Shown piece after piece: positions 61,100 to 64,000 of a stretch of DNA of 64,000 nt (positions are counted from its first letter, which is position 1; each line of letters begins with the position of its first letter). This DNA comes from Schaalia dentiphila ATCC 17982 (lineage in GTDB: Bacteria; Actinomycetota; Actinomycetes; Actinomycetales; Actinomycetaceae): contig NZ_DS264586.1 in NCBI RefSeq assembly GCF_000154225.1, positions 2,324,527 to 2,388,526 of the forward strand, given 5' to 3'. A program made the position numbers and the translations under genes. The notes beneath the pieces were generated by a model. It was not told the DNA's origin, ran no database searches, and saw only the letters and a program-made list of their open reading frames with translations.

Positions 61100-61812
61100 G
61101 ACAGTGCCGCAATCGCCTCGTCCGCGCCCGCCCCGTAGGCACGCGCCAGGACGGAGGGGGCAAGGGCCTCGTCGACGCTGCCGAGGGCGACGAGGTGCGA
61201 GGCGAGCACGCAGGCACGCGAGCACACGTCGCGCGCAAGGGAGAGGTCGTGCGTGGAGACGACGACGCCGACACCGTCCGCGGTCAGCTCGGCGATCAGC
61301 CGCGTCAGGATGTCGCGGCTGGGCGCGTCGAGGCCGTTGAAGGGCTCGTCCATCATGACCAGGTCCGGCCGGGCGACGAGGGCCCGCGCCACGAGGACGC
61401 GCTGTCGCTGCCCGCCGCTGAGCGTCCCGAATCGGCGCGACGCGCGATCGGAGAGGTTGACCCGTTCGAGGGCGGCGCTCACCCGCGCGCGCATGTCGGC
61501 GTTGATCCGCTTGCCCCACCCGGCCTCGGCGATAAGACCCATGGTGACGACCTCGGCCGCACTCACGGGAAAGGTGAGGTCCAGGTCGGCGCTCTGGGGC
61601 ACGAGGCCGATGCGCTTGGCGTCCACCTCGACGGTCCCGGAGAGGACCTGGCAGCCGCCGGCGATGCCGCGCATGAGAGTGGTCTTGCCGCCACCGTTGG
61701 GACCGACAAGGGCGAGGGCCTGGCCCCCGAACACGTCGAGGGTCAGGCCGGTCAGCGCCGGGGTATTCCCATACCCCAGCGCCGCGTCTCGGAAGGAGAC
61801 GAGTGTCGTCAT
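61096..61812 (-). CDS. Metal ABC transporter ATP-binding protein
   Basis: ATG 61812 overlaps the end of the binding-protein gene. The 238-residue ATPase has Walker A 'LVGPNGGGKTTLMRGIAG', the Q-loop 'IGLVPQSADLDLTFPVSAAE' with the 'FP' typical of manganese/zinc systems, signature 'GTLSGGQRQRVLVARAL' and Walker B 'DLVMMDEPFNGLDAPS'. It powers uptake through the two permeases. Family ATPases of this type occur with SitABCD, MntABC and ZnuABC. Confidence 0.93.
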   Translation of the reverse strand: MTTLVSFRDAALGYGNTPALTGLTLDVFGGQALALVGPNGGGKTTLMRGIAGGCQVLSGTVEVDAKRIGLVPQSADLDLTFPVSAAEVVTMGLIAEAGWGKRINADMRARVSAALERVNLSDRASRRFGTLSGGQRQRVLVARALVARPDLVMMDEPFNGLDAPSRDILTRLIAELTADGVGVVVSTHDLSLARDVCSRACVLASHLVALGSVDEALAPSVLARAYGAGADEAIAALS

Positions 61813-62954
61813 CACTGGTCCTTCAGGCGCTCGGGCAGGTCCGGGACGGTGCCGCCCCACGCCTGGGTCACGGCACGCACGTTGTGGATGATCGAGCCGA
61901 CGTAGGTGGCTCCCTCGGACCCGTCGGGGCCCAGCGAATCGCCGTACATGGCATCCTCGCCCACGATGGGGGTCACGCCAGCCGCGCGGGCGATCGCCTC
62001 GATGGACTTGGAGTTGTTGGAGTTTTCCGCAAAGAGCGCAACCGCGCCGGATTCCTTGACGGCCGCGACGGCCTTGGCGATGTGGTCGGCGGTGGCGTCC
62101 TGCTGCTCGTTGAAGTCGGACAGGGCGGCGCCGATGAAGCGGATCCCGTAGTCCCTCGAGAAGTAGCCGAAGGCGTCGTGGGAGGTAAAGAGCACGCGCT
62201 GTCCCGCAGGGACGGTCTCAATGGCCTCGGCGGTCCACTGATCGAGAGCGTCAATGTCCTCCAGGTACGAGGCCGTGGCCGCGTTGATCGACGATGCTGC
62301 GTCCGGTGCCGCGGCCGCGAGGCCTGCTCCGAGGTTGGCAACCTGGACGTGGGCACCCTTTGGCGAGGTCCACACGTGCGGATCGAAGCGGAACTCGGGG
62401 GCTTCGCCCGCTTCTTCCGGTGGGAAGGGCCACGGGGCAACGTTCACGCGCTCGCTGCCGCGGTCGATCGTGTAGGCCCCCTCAGGGTCGGGTGCGCCCG
62501 GGTTGTCAATGTCGGCGGCGGTCAGGACGCCCGAAGTGACGACCATGCGCCCCTTGAAGCCCGAGGAGACGACAGCATCGTCGAGGAAGTGTTCGAGGTC
62601 GACGCCGGAGACAGCCATGACGTCGGCCTCCGAGAGTGCCTTGGTCTGGGCAGGGGTCATCTCATGTTCGTGCGCGGAGGCGTTGGGGGCGAGCAGGCAC
62701 GTGAGGCTCATGGTCAGGGCGGCCCCCTCGGGGGCGGTGCCCACGTGTGTGCTCTGTCCTGAGGCATCGGTCTTGGCAAGGGAGATGTCGGTGGATTTCG
62801 CGGCGATCTGGGTGACGTAGTCGCAGATCTGCGTGGTCGTGGCGACGACCGCGAGGCCGTGGGCCGAGGAGGAGGGCGCGCACGCAGCCAGCGAGGCGGT
62901 CGCCATGGCCAGCCCTGCGGCAGCGGCCAAGCTGCGCATTGTTGGGGAAAACAT
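61812..62954 (-). CDS. Metal-binding lipoprotein of ABC transporter (ZnuA/TroA type)
   Basis: ATG 62954 is five bases after GGAG; ATG 62957 is the alternative. The 380-residue protein has a lipoprotein signal with lipobox 'SLAAC' (Cys25). TroA-like metal-site histidines lie in 'NASAHEHEMTPAQTKALSEA', 'DPHVWTSPKGAHVQVANLGA' and 'VLFTSHDAFGYFSRDYGIRF', with a late Asp/Glu in 'PIVGEDAMYGDSLG'. The AHEHE cluster could favour zinc, but there is no long His loop, so manganese or iron is also possible. First gene of the transporter operon. Confidence 0.9.
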   Translation of the reverse strand: MFSPTMRSLAAAAGLAMATASLAACAPSSSAHGLAVVATTTQICDYVTQIAAKSTDISLAKTDASGQSTHVGTAPEGAALTMSLTCLLAPNASAHEHEMTPAQTKALSEADVMAVSGVDLEHFLDDAVVSSGFKGRMVVTSGVLTAADIDNPGAPDPEGAYTIDRGSERVNVAPWPFPPEEAGEAPEFRFDPHVWTSPKGAHVQVANLGAGLAAAAPDAASSINAATASYLEDIDALDQWTAEAIETVPAGQRVLFTSHDAFGYFSRDYGIRFIGAALSDFNEQQDATADHIAKAVAAVKESGAVALFAENSNNSKSIEAIARAAGVTPIVGEDAMYGDSLGPDGSEGATYVGSIIHNVRAVTQAWGGTVPDLPERLKDQ

Positions 62955-62968
62955 CATTGCTCCTATAC

Positions 62969-63017
62969 AATTTTCGGGTACACGAAAATTATAGTCACAA
63001 GCGAGAACAATTCTCAA
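62969..63017 (-). promoter_or_regulatory. Metal-transporter promoter with palindromic operator
   Basis: AATTTTCG (62969-62976) and CGAAAATT (62983-62990) form a perfect 8-base inverted repeat with a 6-base gap, overlapping a TATAAT -10 (62993-62988, minus strand). TTGAGA (63017-63012), 18 bases upstream, is the matching -35. The design fits a metal-sensing repressor of the DtxR/MntR or Fur/Zur class; no such gene is in the window. Confidence 0.7.
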
Positions 63018-63106
63018 GAGACACAAACTGAACATTCTCTCCACGTGCAAGAGCGGATGTGCGCCGCACTCCTTTCAGCACGATTGGGCCGCTAGACTCG
63101 GATGCG

Positions 63107-64000
63107 ATGGATACCGCGAACGCACACAACGACACGATCGACAAGACCGAGAACCTCCTCGAGCAGGAGGCGACAGGCGATGAGATCGCCAGCAAGCTCC
63201 CCGAGCACGAGCCGGCAACCGATGACGAGGCCCCCGCGCAGCCCGCCGAGGCCTCGCCCGCTCCCCCGACCAACGGATGGACACAGCGCCTGTCGACGCC
63301 CGCAGCGGGGTGGGTAGCGACGGCGATTGCGACGCTCATCGCCACTCTCATTCGACTGCCAGGACTGGGTAACGTTCGCACGCTCATCTTCGACGAGACC
63401 TACTACGTGAAGGACGCCTGGTCACTCCTCACCCTCGGATATGAGGGAACGTGGGCGAAGGATGTCGACACCGCGTTCGCCAATGGGGACACCTCCGGAT
63501 TGTCCGCGGTGGGCGGCTATCCCGTTCATCCGCCGACGGGCAAGTGGCTGATCGCGATGGGCATGAAGTTCTTCGGCCAGGCGGATCCAGTGGGATGGCG
63601 CATCGCGGCGGCGATCTGCGGGGTTATCACCGTATTCCTCCTGTGCCGCCTCGCGCAGAACCTATTCCACTCCCCCGCCATCACCCTCCTCGCAGGCCTA
63701 TTCCTGGCGACGGACGGCATGGCGATTGTTATGAGCCGCACGTCCATCCTCGACGGATTCCTCGCGATGTTTGCGCTGGCTGCATTCCTGTGCGTCGTAA
63801 AGGATCAGCACATGGCGCAGCCCAAGCTTTTGGCCAAGCTGGCGGCATGGGATGGACTGGGTGAGCCAAGGCAGGGGTGGCACTCCGCCTGGGCACACCT
63901 GACGCTGCGCGATCAACGCCCCTTCACGATCGGCCCCAATGCGGGAAACCGCCCGTGGCTTTTCGCGGCCGGCATCTGCGCAGGGCTCGCCTGCTCCGTC
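63107..64000 (+). CDS. PMT-type dolichyl/polyprenyl-phosphate-mannose protein mannosyltransferase (partial)
   Basis: From ATG 63107 the frame is open to the right edge (298 codons, no stop). About 60 disordered acidic residues precede the first span (about 66-88). The catalytic Asp96-Glu97 pair sits in 'NVRTLIFDETYYVKDAWSLL', the GT39 signature, followed by 'GYPVHPPTGKWLIAMGMKFF', 'WRIAAAICGVITVFLLCRLA' and 'LATDGMAIVMSRTSILDGFL'. The enzyme O-mannosylates exported proteins on the outside of the membrane. It is divergent from the metal transporter operon. A basic loop with 'DQHMAQPKLLAKL' is cytoplasmic. Confidence 0.92.
   Translation, partial: MDTANAHNDTIDKTENLLEQEATGDEIASKLPEHEPATDDEAPAQPAEASPAPPTNGWTQRLSTPAAGWVATAIATLIATLIRLPGLGNVRTLIFDETYYVKDAWSLLTLGYEGTWAKDVDTAFANGDTSGLSAVGGYPVHPPTGKWLIAMGMKFFGQADPVGWRIAAAICGVITVFLLCRLAQNLFHSPAITLLAGLFLATDGMAIVMSRTSILDGFLAMFALAAFLCVVKDQHMAQPKLLAKLAAWDGLGEPRQGWHSAWAHLTLRDQRPFTIGPNAGNRPWLFAAGICAGLACSV

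Noticed and set aside
59085..61340. 751-codon plus-strand frame opposite rsmI and the permeases
   Set aside because: Antisense shadow spanning several real genes.
1..64000. tRNA, rRNA or riboswitch genes
   Set aside because: I looked for T-loop GGTTCGAATCC-like boxes in the spacers and leader folds before metG, purH, bioY and guaA and saw none I could support; a covariance scan would be needed to exclude them.

Overview
The window is GC-rich, densely coding DNA from a high-GC Gram-positive bacterium. The gene set suggests an oral or mucosal actinomycete of the Actinomyces/Schaalia type. It has the coproporphyrin-dependent heme route (ferrochelatase joined to coproheme decarboxylase), an Actinobacteria-style PMT protein mannosyltransferase near rsmI, a DUF6350 membrane protein, a PspC-type sensor kinase and a fermentative sucrose PTS. 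The genus is inferred from gene content, not from a database match. I saw no rRNA, tRNA, CRISPR array, transposase or prophage gene.

Layout. 1-5.3 kb: end of a nitroreductase gene, then a cell-envelope stress locus (GlsB, Asp23/Gls24 proteins, two AmaP-like anchors, a sigma-70 family factor and two more Asp23-like proteins). 5.3-17.2 kb: threonine aldolase-type enzyme, methyltransferase, ArfB, uracil-DNA glycosylase-like protein, secreted esterase, the cpfC-chdC fusion, an ABC-2 exporter with its TetR regulator and paired operators, a glycosyltransferase and two GNAT acetyltransferases. 17.3-19.7 kb: a RelB/RelE-type toxin-antitoxin pair and a RarA protein fused to an NTF2/SnoaL-like domain. 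19.8-29.9 kb: an accessory stretch with a BtrH/C39-like protein, an SRPBCC protein, a nonsense-interrupted ClbS/DfsB gene, an MFS exporter, adjacent frameshifted DUF3290 and DUF421 genes, a TetR/membrane-protein pair, an aldo/keto reductase and an orphan Phd antitoxin.

30-45.7 kb is mostly core metabolism on the minus strand: guaA, bioY, purH, DUF6350, sucCD, pcrA, a DUF1846 protein and a LuxR-type two-component system. 45.8-48.2 kb holds PspC-domain and tail-anchored membrane genes. 48.3-55.8 kb is a PTS block: ptsH-ptsI, a LacI-type regulator, a fused EIIBCA permease and a GH32 sucrose-6-phosphate hydrolase, which together import sucrose as its phosphate and cleave it. 55.9-64 kb: metG, a nicotinamidase-type gene, rsmI, a four-gene metal ABC transporter with a strong palindrome at its promoter, and the start of a PMT mannosyltransferase.

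The most unusual signals are outside ordinary genes. A 12-base word (ACGAGGCCGGGG or its complement) occurs at least twelve times, as inverted pairs in terminators and singly in genes, much like a DNA-uptake signal. Two 86-base intergenic elements 13 kb apart share identical ends. One of them lies near a six-copy, 19-base-phased, mirror-image repeat array. Several genes carry apparent single-base frameshifts or a stop, two of them at G runs; these could be real decay, phase variation or assembly errors.
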